The notes: generated by a model from the letters alone, not told the origin. DNA of 21,332 nt from Thermoplasmata archaeon (GCA_019594025.1 JAFDUB010000018.1:1-21332), one strand, 5' to 3'. Counted from the first letter of the stretch, positions 6,005 through 15,520 are shown. Numbers and translations: made by a program.

Positions 6005-8035
6005 ATGAAAGAAAAATGTTCGACAGATAACGGACCCGTCTCGAAAGAAGAGACCTTACCTCCTGTGAATGAGTGGATAAACCAAATTAATATCAAAACA
6101 TCAGAAGATATAGAAGTACCCGATTTACTAGCGGACCAGGTAATCGGCCAGGATGAAGCGGTTAGTGTGGTGAAAAAAGCAGCTAAACAGCACCGTCATG
6201 TTATGTTAATAGGTCCTCCAGGTACCGGTAAATCCATGCTGGCACAGGCTATGGTAGATTTTTTACCATCAAGCGACATGGAGGACGCTCTTTGTTTCCC
6301 CAATGAAGATGATGAAAACAATCCAAAAATACGTACCGTTCCAGCCGGGAAGGGAAAAGATATAGTTGATGCCCATCGACGAGAGGCCTCTAAAAGGAAT
6401 CAAGCAAAAAGCCAGGGCTTAATGATAATACTGGCTTTAGTGGTGGGGGCAGCGGTGCTCATATCTATATTCACAGGTAACTATTTGATAATGTTCTTTG
6501 GAATTATTGCGGCGGCAATGCTGATGATAGCTATGCGAGCCACTGCTATGGGTGGAATGGGGGGGGATACGGATAAAGATGTGCCTAAACTATTGATAGG
6601 ACATAAACATGGCGAGAAACCGCCGTTCGTAGATGCAACAGGTAGCCAGGCGGGTTCTCTTTTAGGTGACGTAAAGCACGATCCCTTCCAGAGCGGTGGT
6701 CTCGAGACACCGTCTCATCAAAGGGTTGAAGTTGGAGCTATACATGAAGCACACAAAGGAGTACTTTTCATAGACGAGATCAATATGTTGAAGATGTCTT
6801 CACAGCAGAGCTTACTCACCGCTATGCAAGAAAGGAAATTCTCCATAACCGGTCAGAGCGAACGAAGCAGCGGTGCCATGGTAAAATCAGAGCCCGTTCC
6901 GACTGATTTCATACTGGTGGCAGCGGGAAACCTGGACTCCATTTATGGAGCTAGAGATAATAGTGGGGCGGTACACGGTGGAATGCACCCTGCTCTACGG
7001 TCTAGGGTTAGAGGTTACGGTTACGAAGTCTATGTTAACGACACTATGGATGATACTCATGAAAATAGATTGAAGCTCCTTAGGTTCATCGCACAGGAGA
7101 TTGATAAAGACAAAAAGAAGATACCTCACTTTACGAAAAAAGCCATGGCTGAGATCCTTCGGGAAGCTCAGAGAAGGGCAAACAAAAGAGGAGAGCTAAC
7201 TCTTAGATTGAGGGAGCTCGGAGGATTGATTGGGGTATCCGGAGATCTCGCATCAGAACGGAAACACGAATTGGCATTTGATAACGATGTAGTCGATGCA
7301 AAGAATATTGCACGTTCTTTGGAACAACAAGTGGCCGATCGCTACATCAAGAAAAGAAAGGAGTACAGCACCTATCAAACAAAGGGTTCGGTGGTAGGTG
7401 TGGTTAATGGCCTTGCAGCTTTAGGCGGAGACCAGGCAGGCATATCAGAGTACTCAGGTATCCTTTTACCCATCGCTGCCGAAGTTACACCTGCACATTC
7501 TAGAGACGAAGGTAAGATTGTGGCGACGGGTAAACTCGGAGAGATCGCTAAAGAGGCGGTTCAAAACGTATCCGCACTGATTAAAAAATACACCGGTGAG
7601 GACATATCACGGTATGACGTACACATACAATTTATCGGTACCCAGGAAGGTGTGGAAGGGGATTCCGCATCTATTTCAGTTGCAACTGCGGTGATCTCTG
7701 CACTAGAGGGTATCCCCATAGATCAAAACATAGCCATGACCGGTTCACTAAGCGTCAGGGGTCAGGTACTTCCCGTGGGTGCGGTTACTGCTAAAATAGA
7801 AGCTGCCGCGGAGATTGGTATCAAGCGAGTGATAATACCTAAGACAAATATGAAGGATGTTGTACTTGAAAAACGCTATGAAAACCAGATCGAAATAATC
7901 CCGGTTGACAACCTTGGTGAGGTGCTTGATAACGCATTAATAGGTGAAAATAAAAAGAAGTTACTTGAAAAGCTTGCATCTCTGCTGGAGATAAAGAGCA
8001 TTCCAATCCCAGCAGATCAACCTACTCCACATTAA
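6005..8035 (+). CDS. lonB: Archaeal-type membrane-anchored Lon protease (LonB)
   Basis: An ATP-dependent AAA+ serine protease that degrades misfolded and regulatory proteins at the cytoplasmic face of the membrane, 676 residues from the ATG. It lacks the N-terminal substrate domain of bacterial Lon, as expected for LonB. Walker A GPPGTGKS is near residues 70-77; two transmembrane helices (about 138-156 and 159-178) are inserted between Walker A and Walker B, the LonB signature; Walker B LFIDE is near 254-258. The C-terminal protease domain has the catalytic Ser in GDSAS (about 554) and Lys in TAKIEAA (about 597). A TTG one codon upstream (6002) is possible, but GGTG spacing favours the ATG at 6005. 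The stop is followed after 14 nt by lhr, probably in the same transcript. Confidence 0.96.
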   Translation: MKEKCSTDNGPVSKEETLPPVNEWINQINIKTSEDIEVPDLLADQVIGQDEAVSVVKKAAKQHRHVMLIGPPGTGKSMLAQAMVDFLPSSDMEDALCFPNEDDENNPKIRTVPAGKGKDIVDAHRREASKRNQAKSQGLMIILALVVGAAVLISIFTGNYLIMFFGIIAAAMLMIAMRATAMGGMGGDTDKDVPKLLIGHKHGEKPPFVDATGSQAGSLLGDVKHDPFQSGGLETPSHQRVEVGAIHEAHKGVLFIDEINMLKMSSQQSLLTAMQERKFSITGQSERSSGAMVKSEPVPTDFILVAAGNLDSIYGARDNSGAVHGGMHPALRSRVRGYGYEVYVNDTMDDTHENRLKLLRFIAQEIDKDKKKIPHFTKKAMAEILREAQRRANKRGELTLRLRELGGLIGVSGDLASERKHELAFDNDVVDAKNIARSLEQQVADRYIKKRKEYSTYQTKGSVVGVVNGLAALGGDQAGISEYSGILLPIAAEVTPAHSRDEGKIVATGKLGEIAKEAVQNVSALIKKYTGEDISRYDVHIQFIGTQEGVEGDSASISVATAVISALEGIPIDQNIAMTGSLSVRGQVLPVGAVTAKIEAAAEIGIKRVIIPKTNMKDVVLEKRYENQIEIIPVDNLGEVLDNALIGENKKKLLEKLASLLEIKSIPIPADQPTPH

Positions 8036-8037
8036 CC

Positions 8038-8043
8038 GGTGAT
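8038..8043 (+). promoter_or_regulatory. Shine-Dalgarno GGTGAT supporting a TTG start of lhr
   Basis: GGTGAT lies 6 nt before TTG at 8050. The ATG at 8042 overlaps this site and is out of frame. The start codon is therefore TTG. Confidence 0.65.
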
Positions 8044-8049
8044 GAAGAT

Positions 8050-10800
8050 TTGGGAGCATTTGATCTACTTTCCAAGGACATCCTAGACGTTTTAAAAGAA
8101 CTAGGTATCGAGTCTGAAACAAGAGCTCAGCAGGAGGCAATACCTTCTATAATAGAAGGAAAACATACACTTGTTATAGCTCCAACGGGAGTTGGTAAAA
8201 CAGAAGCCGCCCTTTTACCGCTGCTAGAGAAAATAGCTGATGATGAAAGTACCGGGTTCAAGTTACTGTACATCACTCCACTACGGGCTCTGAATCGTGA
8301 TATGGTTAGAAGGATCGAGTTCTTTGCCCAGCGGTTGAATTTTAGAGTATCCGTAAGGCACGGAGATACGTCTAGAAAAGAAAGAAGAGAACAATCACAA
8401 AATCCCCCTGAAGTACTAATCACCACACCTGAAACCCTCCAGATAATGTTCACCGGTCATAAACTAAGAGATGCCCTTTTTAATGTAAACTACGTGGTTG
8501 TGGACGAACTCAACGAACTTGCTGTGGATGAACGGGGAAGTCAATTATCCTTAGCTCTTGAAAGGTTAGTAGAGTTAAAGGGAGAGGAGTTCCAACGTAT
8601 CGGCCTTTCAGCTACGGTTGGCAGTCCCCATGACGTATTGAAATTCCTAGTAGGTATGCACAGAAGTGGACACATTGTTGAGGTAAAGGGGCAAAAAGAT
8701 ACAGAAGTTCAAATTATCTACCCGGAAGCGGAAAGGGGAGACAAAGAGTTAGCAGATATTATGAGATGTGAGTTGGAGAAGGCTACCGCCGTTAGAGTAA
8801 TTAAAGAATCGGTAGACTCTCATGTAGCCACTTTGATATTCGTAAACACTCGAGATTCTGCGGAATCATTAACCTCTTGTTTTCATCTATGGGATCCAGA
8901 GTACCCAATCGGTGTGCATCATGGTTCACTCTCGAAGGAAGCACGTACGGAAGTTGAAGAACGGTTTAAAGACGGCGAACTCAAAGCCCTAGTTTGTACA
9001 TCTTCCATGGAACTTGGTTTAGACTTAGGTGAGACTGACCTTGTAATCCAATACCAGTCTCCGCGCCAGGTAACTCGTTTGGTACAACGTATTGGTCGTT
9101 CGGGTCATAGTATAGGTAAAACTTCAAAAGGTATCGTACTAACAACCATGGAGGATGATATTGCAGAATCCACAGTGATCGCTGAACGTACTCTCAGAAG
9201 AGAATTAGAGAGAACCGATATACCCGATAAACCTATGAGCGTACTGGCCAACCAATTGATATCCACAGTTCACTCCGAGCGAAAATTGAATATGAATTTA
9301 TTTTATAAACTCGCTAAACGGGCATATCCATTTCAAAATCTTTTATGGGAAGAATACAATGAGATGGTAGAACAACTTGCAGAAATAAGGGTGATATGGA
9401 AAGACGGACAAGACGTGGGTAAACGTCGTTCTTCTTTAAGATATTTTTATGACAATATCTCTATGATCCCGGATGAAAAAACTTTCCTTTTGAAGGATAT
9501 ATCAAAAAACTCCGTTGTAGGCACTCTTGATGAAAGTTTTGTTGCAAGTAATATAGAACTCGGTGGTGTAGTAACACTTCAGGGAAAGGCTTGGAGGGTG
9601 ATAGATATAGAAGAAGAGACAGTACTTGCTCAACCGGTGGCCGACCTAGGCCAAATACCTGATTGGTCCGGTGAAGATATTCCAGTACCATTTGAGATCT
9701 CCCAAAGTGTAGGAGAGTTAAGATATAAAGGGCTCATGGATTATGACTTCGTCGAAAAAGGAGCATGCAAAAGATTCAAAGAATACTTAGAGTCCCAAGG
9801 CGATAATCCTACATCTACAGACGATAGTATAGTCATAGAAATGCAGGGAGATACTGCTATAATCAATGCGTGTTTTGGGAGTGAACTGAATGAAACCATG
9901 GGTCGTTTGATAACCGCTTTGCTGTCCGCTCGTATAGGGGAAAGCGTGGCAATACATACAGACCCCTATCGTATAATGATGAAATTACCTAGGAGAATTC
10001 CGTCTTCAATGATCGAGAATGCTCTAACCGACACCGCTCCCGAACATTTGGAGGGGATACTTCGTAAAGCTATAAAGCGCTCTTCTTTCTTCCGCTGGAG
10101 GTTTTTGCATGTGGCTAAAAAATTTGGAGCTGTTAGGAAGGATGTCGATTACCGTTCACTTTCTCTCGATCGTTTGATGGAAACTTTCGAAAACACACCG
10201 ATGTACCATGAGGCTTTAAATAAAGTATTTAGGGATAATATGGACATAGAGTTAGCTAAAAAGGTACTACAAAAAATTCAGGAGGGTGAAATCAAATTGA
10301 TAACATCTTCCCTTGGATTATCTTCAATCGGTAAGGCAGGATTAGAGAAGCATATGGAATTGATGGATACCAGTAGAGTTAGTCGGGCGGTACTGAATTC
10401 CTTCAAAGAACGGCTTGAATCCGAAACACTTTACCTCAAATGCTTGAAATGTGGAAACGGAAGAAAAAGGTTGGTAAAGCACATACAAAAACCCCGATGT
10501 CCTGTATGCGGTTCCTCCATGATAGCTATCTTAAGTCGATATCATGATAGGTCCATAGTCGATAAATCAGCTGATAAATTATCTGCGGAGGAGAAAAAGG
10601 TTCTAAAGGAATACTACAAGTTAGCCGATCTTGGGAGGGTATACAGACACCGCGCAGCACTTGCACTGTCGGCAAGAGGTGTAGGCCATGATAAAGGAGC
10701 AAGAATACTGGGTAAAGAACATAGAGATATGAACGAATTTCTAAAGGCACTTCTTGAAGCCGAGATACAGTACGCTAGGACCAAGCGCTTCTGGGATTAA
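8050..10800 (+). CDS. lhr: Lhr-type superfamily 2 DNA helicase
   Basis: A 916-residue ATP-dependent 3'-5' helicase of the Lhr family, thought to act in DNA repair and recombination. Motif I APTGVGKT is at residues 44-51, Ia TPLRALNRDM at 76-85, III LSATVG at 186-191, V SSMELGLDLG near 316-325 and VI QRIGRSGH at 344-351. The Lhr-specific winged-helix and C-terminal regions follow. Near the C-terminus is a zinc knuckle with Cys798, 801, 817 and 820, used by some archaeal subfamilies. Motif II reads DELN (152-155) where DExH is usual. The TTG start is backed by a ribosome site. The gene follows lonB closely, and its stop shares a TTAA with that of the convergent beta-propeller gene. Confidence 0.94.
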   Translation: MGAFDLLSKDILDVLKELGIESETRAQQEAIPSIIEGKHTLVIAPTGVGKTEAALLPLLEKIADDESTGFKLLYITPLRALNRDMVRRIEFFAQRLNFRVSVRHGDTSRKERREQSQNPPEVLITTPETLQIMFTGHKLRDALFNVNYVVVDELNELAVDERGSQLSLALERLVELKGEEFQRIGLSATVGSPHDVLKFLVGMHRSGHIVEVKGQKDTEVQIIYPEAERGDKELADIMRCELEKATAVRVIKESVDSHVATLIFVNTRDSAESLTSCFHLWDPEYPIGVHHGSLSKEARTEVEERFKDGELKALVCTSSMELGLDLGETDLVIQYQSPRQVTRLVQRIGRSGHSIGKTSKGIVLTTMEDDIAESTVIAERTLRRELERTDIPDKPMSVLANQLISTVHSERKLNMNLFYKLAKRAYPFQNLLWEEYNEMVEQLAEIRVIWKDGQDVGKRRSSLRYFYDNISMIPDEKTFLLKDISKNSVVGTLDESFVASNIELGGVVTLQGKAWRVIDIEEETVLAQPVADLGQIPDWSGEDIPVPFEISQSVGELRYKGLMDYDFVEKGACKRFKEYLESQGDNPTSTDDSIVIEMQGDTAIINACFGSELNETMGRLITALLSARIGESVAIHTDPYRIMMKLPRRIPSSMIENALTDTAPEHLEGILRKAIKRSSFFRWRFLHVAKKFGAVRKDVDYRSLSLDRLMETFENTPMYHEALNKVFRDNMDIELAKKVLQKIQEGEIKLITSSLGLSSIGKAGLEKHMELMDTSRVSRAVLNSFKERLESETLYLKCLKCGNGRKRLVKHIQKPRCPVCGSSMIAILSRYHDRSIVDKSADKLSAEEKKVLKEYYKLADLGRVYRHRAALALSARGVGHDKGARILGKEHRDMNEFLKALLEAEIQYARTKRFWD

Positions 10801-12074
10801 GTTTTCTGTTGTTTTTTAAAGATAAATACAGCGGCAACTGCTGCGACTATACCTACCACTCCGCCAATTATGTACCAGTTTATATCAGTTTCATCTTCTG
10901 AACCGGTAAACGCATAGAGGTTACCATGGTTGTTTCCAACGTAAACCGTTCCATCTGGTCCAATTGCAGGAGATGAGTCTATACCGGTAGTAGTATTGTA
11001 GTACCATTTCACTTCCATTTTATCTTCATCGATTGCGTAGAAAACGGTGTCGAAGGAACCTATATAAATGGTACCGTCAGCTCCTATCGCTGGTGAGGAA
11101 AGGTGTATGTAGGAATCTGTCATAAGGTTCCATTTGAAACTACCGTCAGAATACAGAGCGTATGTGCTATTGTCCTGTGCTCCAAAGTATATCGTACCAT
11201 CCTCACCGATTGCAGGTGATGACATAACGCCGTATAAGTTTCCCTCTCTATCCTCTACCTGATATATCCATTGCTTACTTCCATCAGGGTTTATTGCGTA
11301 AAGCCCATCTATACCGCCCACATAAATTGTACCATCGTCGGCGAGAGAGGGGGAGGACCAAACTTGTTGACCTAGGTTATAACGCCATATAAGTTCGCCT
11401 TCGTTAACGGCATATAAATGATTATCGAAAGAACCAAAATAGACCGTTCCATCGTCTTCGATAACAGGCGAGGTTACTATGTCCCGCCGGGTAGGATCCT
11501 CAGGATCTGATGGTGGTAATGAATTATTCCATTTCATTGTCCTTGTTAAGCCATCAAGGGCAAAAAAATCTCCACCATCGGTTCCGAAATATATTGTATT
11601 CCGTCGGCCCACTATCGGACTCGATCGGATTTTTGAACCTGCGTCAAATCTCCATTCTTCCGTCCCATCGTTTGGATTCAATGCATAAAGTACACCATCA
11701 CTTCCACCTACATACACTGTTCCATCAGGACCCAAACCAGGAGATGAGCTCACCGATAGATCCCCGGTAAAATTCCATAGCCTTTCCCCTTCAGAATTAA
11801 AGGCAAAAAGTATACTAGAACTGATATATACGTTACCGTTTGAGTCAACAACCGGAGATAGCATGGAAAATGGAATTGTGTGATTATACATCCATTTCAA
11901 CGTTCCATCGACGTGACTGGTATCGTATGGACTCCTCCTCGTACCCCGTGTGTTCTGTCCAACGTAGGGCCAGGGATGATCCGAAGCTTCTAAGGAAGTT
12001 GTACCTACTACTAATATGGAAATTAAAAGTAAACCGATTACGAATACTACCGTTAATTTGCCTTTCTGTCTCAT
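10797..12074 (-). CDS. Secreted, membrane-anchored PQQ-like eight-bladed beta-propeller protein
   Basis: A 425-residue surface protein. An N-terminal signal segment (about 7-28, no lipobox Cys) is followed by eight PQQ-like repeats of about 40 residues, each built on SSPxxGxDGTxYxGxxDxxLYA with a conserved Trp near the end, and then a C-terminal transmembrane helix (about 397-419) and a KKQQKT cytoplasmic tail. Propellers of this kind act as binding scaffolds. The residues for a PQQ dehydrogenase active site are not apparent, so an enzyme is not implied. A GAGG site (12082-12085) lies 7 nt before the ATG. The gene stands alone on its strand, and the last four bases overlap the lhr stop. Its ligand or partner is unknown. 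Confidence 0.88.
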   Translation of the reverse strand: MRQKGKLTVVFVIGLLLISILVVGTTSLEASDHPWPYVGQNTRGTRRSPYDTSHVDGTLKWMYNHTIPFSMLSPVVDSNGNVYISSSILFAFNSEGERLWNFTGDLSVSSSPGLGPDGTVYVGGSDGVLYALNPNDGTEEWRFDAGSKIRSSPIVGRRNTIYFGTDGGDFFALDGLTRTMKWNNSLPPSDPEDPTRRDIVTSPVIEDDGTVYFGSFDNHLYAVNEGELIWRYNLGQQVWSSPSLADDGTIYVGGIDGLYAINPDGSKQWIYQVEDREGNLYGVMSSPAIGEDGTIYFGAQDNSTYALYSDGSFKWNLMTDSYIHLSSPAIGADGTIYIGSFDTVFYAIDEDKMEVKWYYNTTTGIDSSPAIGPDGTVYVGNNHGNLYAFTGSEDETDINWYIIGGVVGIVAAVAAVFIFKKQQKT

Positions 12075-12110
12075 TTTTTTTCCTCAGTTCAATCGTTAAA
12101 AAAGGGCATG

Positions 12111-12118
12111 GTATAATT
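12111..12118 (-). promoter_or_regulatory. TATA-like box for beta-propeller gene
   Basis: An AATTATAC-type element on the minus strand, about 40 nt before the ATG at 12074, giving a leader of roughly 14 nt that contains the GAGG site. Confidence 0.4.
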
Positions 12119-12198
12119 ACTTTATCGTTGGGTTCCACGGTTATTACTTGAACATTTTGCATATGTGTACCTCGGATTGTTCGAAAATTGTACCAAAG

Positions 12199-12206
12199 TA
12201 TATATA
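12199..12206 (+). promoter_or_regulatory. TATA box for HhH/TPR protein operon
   Basis: TATATATA preceded by purines (CCAAAG), about 60 nt before the ATG at 12261. A leader of about 34 nt is predicted, with GGTGG (12249-12253) 7 nt before the ATG. Confidence 0.55.
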
Positions 12207-12260
12207 GGGCTTTTACACAATTTAACCCAATGATGTTCTTGGTCTCATGGTGGAAGTTTC

Positions 12261-14897
12261 ATGGAAGAAAACACTGAAGATAGAAACTTTGATGTCATTA
12301 CAACCCTAATGACCGTTCCTTCGATAGGCGAGTTAACCGCCCGGTTTCTAGCCAAAAAGGGTTACAGCAGCTTAAACAAGATAAAAAAGGCTGGATGGGA
12401 GGAGATAAGCAATTTAAAGGAAATAGGACCAACGAAGGCGAAGAAAATAGTTGATGAACTTGAAGGCAAGAGCGAAGATTCATACAACATCTTTTCTGAG
12501 TTTATGTGCCCTAATTGCAGTGCTATTGTTTCTCTTTCCCATAATAAATGTTACGAGTGTGGAACTCGTTTTTCAGATTTAGAAGAACAGGTGTTCTTAC
12601 CAGGTGGTATAATTTTAGATAATCCTCTTGAAACCCTCGCTGAATACGAGGTAAAGATCGCAGACGGAGATGATAATGAAGAAATATGGTACGGTAGGGC
12701 GGCAATACTTGAGAGTATAGGCGCCTACCAATCCGCCTACGAATCCTACGATAAAGTCATCGAGTTCGACCCCCTATTTGACCGGATATGGAATGCAAAA
12801 GCCCGGTTGGCCATGAAACTAGGAAAAACGGATGAAGCGGCTAGAGCTTACAAGATTGCGGTAGATTCTAGGGTGGGAAGTGGGTTAGCATTTGAGAGTA
12901 TGCTTGGTACCGAGGAACCTAGCTCATCTCAGCCATCTAAGAAAGAACATAAGATCGGCGTACGGGAGGTCGAAGAGAAAATAAGCTTGGCGAGGTCCGA
13001 GGTATCTAACCTTGCCGGTAATGCAGTCAATATAGAGCACCTGCGTAAACTGCTTGGTGAAGCATCGAAGGCCCGAATTCAAGATGATCGTGAAACCGCT
13101 GTTGAAGTTGCTCAAGAAGTATTAGAAAAAGCATCTTTATTGACTAAGGTATCTCCATTGATAAAAGATATCGAAAGGGGGCTATCCTCCGTGGATAATG
13201 ATGATATCGGCGAAGAGTATTACAATCGATTCCAAACGATTAGTATGAACATCAAAGAAGGTGAGTATGATGATTTATACGATAACGCAGAGGGACTCAG
13301 AGATGATATTGAGAGATATATCTCCGCTGGAGAACTGGTTGAGACGGTTGAAGAGGAGGTTACAACTCCAGAAGAAGTATCGGAAGAAGTAATCTATCAG
13401 GAAATTTTTGAAGAAACTCTTTCCAGAGCTAGAAGTAATTTAGCAGAAGCAAGGGACACAAAGATAAACATCGACAGAATAAAAAGCTCTTTAAGGGACG
13501 CTTTAAAAGCTAGGAAGGAAGGTTCCCTCAAGGATGCCCATGAAGCGGTGGAATGCGTTTTTCGAGATACAGAAAAAGTGTTCCAGATATTTGAGATGCT
13601 TACAGAAGGTAAAAAGATAATCGTTGAGATGAAGAATTCGAATCTTGAATTCAAAACATACCTTGAGAAATTAAAGAAAATCAAAGAGCTTGCGGATCAA
13701 GGTGACTATCAAGAATCTCTAAATTTGGCTGAAGAAGAGATAAGTAATATGCAAAATATATTGGGTAGTCAAGACGAAGAAGAAAATAAAATTGAAGAGC
13801 TGATAGTGGAATTAAATAATAAGTGCGACATGATACCTGAAGACTCCGTAGGTAAACCTCATATTAAAAAGATGATAAATGAGGCAAGGGAATTACAAAG
13901 GGAGGGGAAATTAAACTCCGCTCTAGAGAAACTCAATATGATTTCTACTCTTTTTGATAGTCAGACCAAATTTCGGACTATTTACAACGAGTTTATAGAC
14001 AGAATAGAACGTACCGGAGAAGAGTCCAACGAAGAGCTAACCGCTGGTCTTGAAAGGGCTCGTGCACTTGCAAGCCTAGGTAAATTTAATGACGGTATTG
14101 AGGTGCTTGAATCCATTAAAACACCTACCCCTCTTGACGAGGAAAAGGAGAATTTGAGTGAAGAGATTGCTGAATTAAAAAAATACATTGTGATAGCGCG
14201 AAATAACGATTTAGATGTTGAAAAAGCAGGAGAGAAGATCAATAAGGCAATGATATCTGCAAACAATGAGTCTTATGAAGAAGCGTTTACATTTTTAGAT
14301 GAAGGTATACAACTGATTAAATCTTCGATGGATGACAGACTTTCACAGCTTATCGGCAACCTTGAGAACATCCTCGAGGAAGCGGATGATGTAGATGCGA
14401 AAGAGGAAGCTAGGAAGTATATAGCTAAGGCTAGGGAACTTTGGGGCGACAATCATTACGCTACCGCATTTAAACGCGTTTCAGAGGCTACTCGTCTATC
14501 AGAAGATGCAAAGACTCCCGATGCAAAGGCAAAAGACAAAATCGACGCAGTAGAGCAACTGATAAAGGATTCACAAGCAATTGGTGTAAACGTTGAGGAG
14601 GCGTATGACCTACTCTTTCAAGCAAAAGACAAAATTGAACAGGGGACTCCTGAAGAGGCGATGGATATAGCCTCCAAAGCAAAGGACTCCGTGATGAACA
14701 ACATGCCTTATAAACTTAAAAACGTAATGAAACAAGCTCAGGAAGAGTTACGAGATGCCAAATTATCCGGCAAAAACGTTTCCAAATCTATCTATCTATT
14801 AAAACAGGTAAACCTCAACGGGGAACTAAAGGATTTGGAAGAGAGCATCAGATATTTAAAAAAATACAAAGAAGAGATGCAGAAAATGGCGGAATAA
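12261..14897 (+). CDS. Large helix-hairpin-helix / zinc-ribbon / TPR / helical-repeat protein, function unknown
   Basis: An 878-residue, highly charged cytosolic protein with no named orthologue that I recognise. Domains in order: a helix-hairpin-helix pair (about 13-70; PSIGELTARFLAKKG and LKEIGPTKAKKI), which often binds DNA non-specifically; a zinc ribbon with Cys83, 86, 97, 100; a TPR-like segment (about 140-205); then, from about 235 to the end, an all-helical region. In that region a unit of about 60 residues recurs (near 254, 314, 400, 458, 528, 591, 648, 709, 773, 836), typically a Val/Ile-Asn/Asp-Val start, then LxxAxxAxxxGxxxxAxxxAxxA. No transmembrane segment is visible. GGTGG precedes the ATG. 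It is followed after 2 nt by a release-factor-type methyltransferase. A scaffolding role on nucleic acid is plausible but unproven. Confidence 0.82.
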   Translation: MEENTEDRNFDVITTLMTVPSIGELTARFLAKKGYSSLNKIKKAGWEEISNLKEIGPTKAKKIVDELEGKSEDSYNIFSEFMCPNCSAIVSLSHNKCYECGTRFSDLEEQVFLPGGIILDNPLETLAEYEVKIADGDDNEEIWYGRAAILESIGAYQSAYESYDKVIEFDPLFDRIWNAKARLAMKLGKTDEAARAYKIAVDSRVGSGLAFESMLGTEEPSSSQPSKKEHKIGVREVEEKISLARSEVSNLAGNAVNIEHLRKLLGEASKARIQDDRETAVEVAQEVLEKASLLTKVSPLIKDIERGLSSVDNDDIGEEYYNRFQTISMNIKEGEYDDLYDNAEGLRDDIERYISAGELVETVEEEVTTPEEVSEEVIYQEIFEETLSRARSNLAEARDTKINIDRIKSSLRDALKARKEGSLKDAHEAVECVFRDTEKVFQIFEMLTEGKKIIVEMKNSNLEFKTYLEKLKKIKELADQGDYQESLNLAEEEISNMQNILGSQDEEENKIEELIVELNNKCDMIPEDSVGKPHIKKMINEARELQREGKLNSALEKLNMISTLFDSQTKFRTIYNEFIDRIERTGEESNEELTAGLERARALASLGKFNDGIEVLESIKTPTPLDEEKENLSEEIAELKKYIVIARNNDLDVEKAGEKINKAMISANNESYEEAFTFLDEGIQLIKSSMDDRLSQLIGNLENILEEADDVDAKEEARKYIAKARELWGDNHYATAFKRVSEATRLSEDAKTPDAKAKDKIDAVEQLIKDSQAIGVNVEEAYDLLFQAKDKIEQGTPEEAMDIASKAKDSVMNNMPYKLKNVMKQAQEELRDAKLSGKNVSKSIYLLKQVNLNGELKDLEESIRYLKKYKEEMQKMAE

Positions 14898-14899
14898 AT

Positions 14900-15499
14900 T
14901 TGGAGATTATAGACCATATAGTAATCGAAGAGGACGAAGAAGTATATTCGCCTGACGACGATACGTATTTACTTATGAGGTTGATTCAAATAGACAAGGG
15001 GGAGGATATCTTAGAGATAGGTTGTGGCACTGGTATTATATCGCTCCACGGTGCCTATCATGGTGCCAATGTGACTGCCGTAGATACAAACGAAAAGGCG
15101 GTCGAACTCACCAGAAAAAATGCTAAGGATAACAATATCGAGCTCAAAGAAATACTTTGGAGTGATATGTTTTCAAACATACATGGATTGTGGGATGCCA
15201 TAATATTCAACCCACCATACCTACCCCGGATAAGAGGGGGCCCCACGGATAAGAGATGGGATGGTGGTGACAAGGGGGACGAAACCATAGTTCGTTTTTT
15301 GAACCGTGCCTACTCTTACCTTCGTCCCGGGGGTAGGCTCTATTTTTGCTGCTCTGACCTAGCACCTTTAACCAGGATATACAACACCATTGAATTGGGA
15401 TATGAGATAATAGAGCAGCAGGAAAAGACATTTGATTTTGAGACCATATATTCCTTCGCTTTGATGGCTGATAATTTTTCAACAACTCCCTTTGTTTAA
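14900..15499 (+). CDS. HemK/Mtq2-like N5-glutamine methyltransferase
   Basis: A 199-residue class I SAM-dependent methyltransferase. Motif I EIGCGTG is at residues 39-45, the acidic VDTN loop at 61-64, and the substrate motif NPPY at 104-107, which marks N5-glutamine or exocyclic-amine methyltransferases. The short length and lack of an N-terminal helical domain match the archaeal/eukaryotic Mtq2 type, which methylates the GGQ glutamine of release factor aRF1, usually with a Trm112-like partner. The partner gene is not in the window. The start is TTG, 2 nt after the previous stop; the N-terminal YSPDDDTYLL segment fits the family start, and no in-frame ATG precedes it. It probably depends on coupling to the upstream gene. 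Confidence 0.87.
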   Translation: MEIIDHIVIEEDEEVYSPDDDTYLLMRLIQIDKGEDILEIGCGTGIISLHGAYHGANVTAVDTNEKAVELTRKNAKDNNIELKEILWSDMFSNIHGLWDAIIFNPPYLPRIRGGPTDKRWDGGDKGDETIVRFLNRAYSYLRPGGRLYFCCSDLAPLTRIYNTIELGYEIIEQQEKTFDFETIYSFALMADNFSTTPFV

Positions 15500-15520
15500 C
15501 CTTCCCGCCAATGCAAAAAA

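Noticed and set aside
10797..12074. PQQ-dependent dehydrogenase
   Set aside because: Only the propeller repeats are present; no quinoprotein active-site or heme motif was seen, and the chain is anchored by a C-terminal helix.
11884..12162. Minus-strand frame of 92 codons overlapping the beta-propeller start
   Set aside because: It covers the promoter and signal-peptide region of the propeller in another frame, with no family resemblance.
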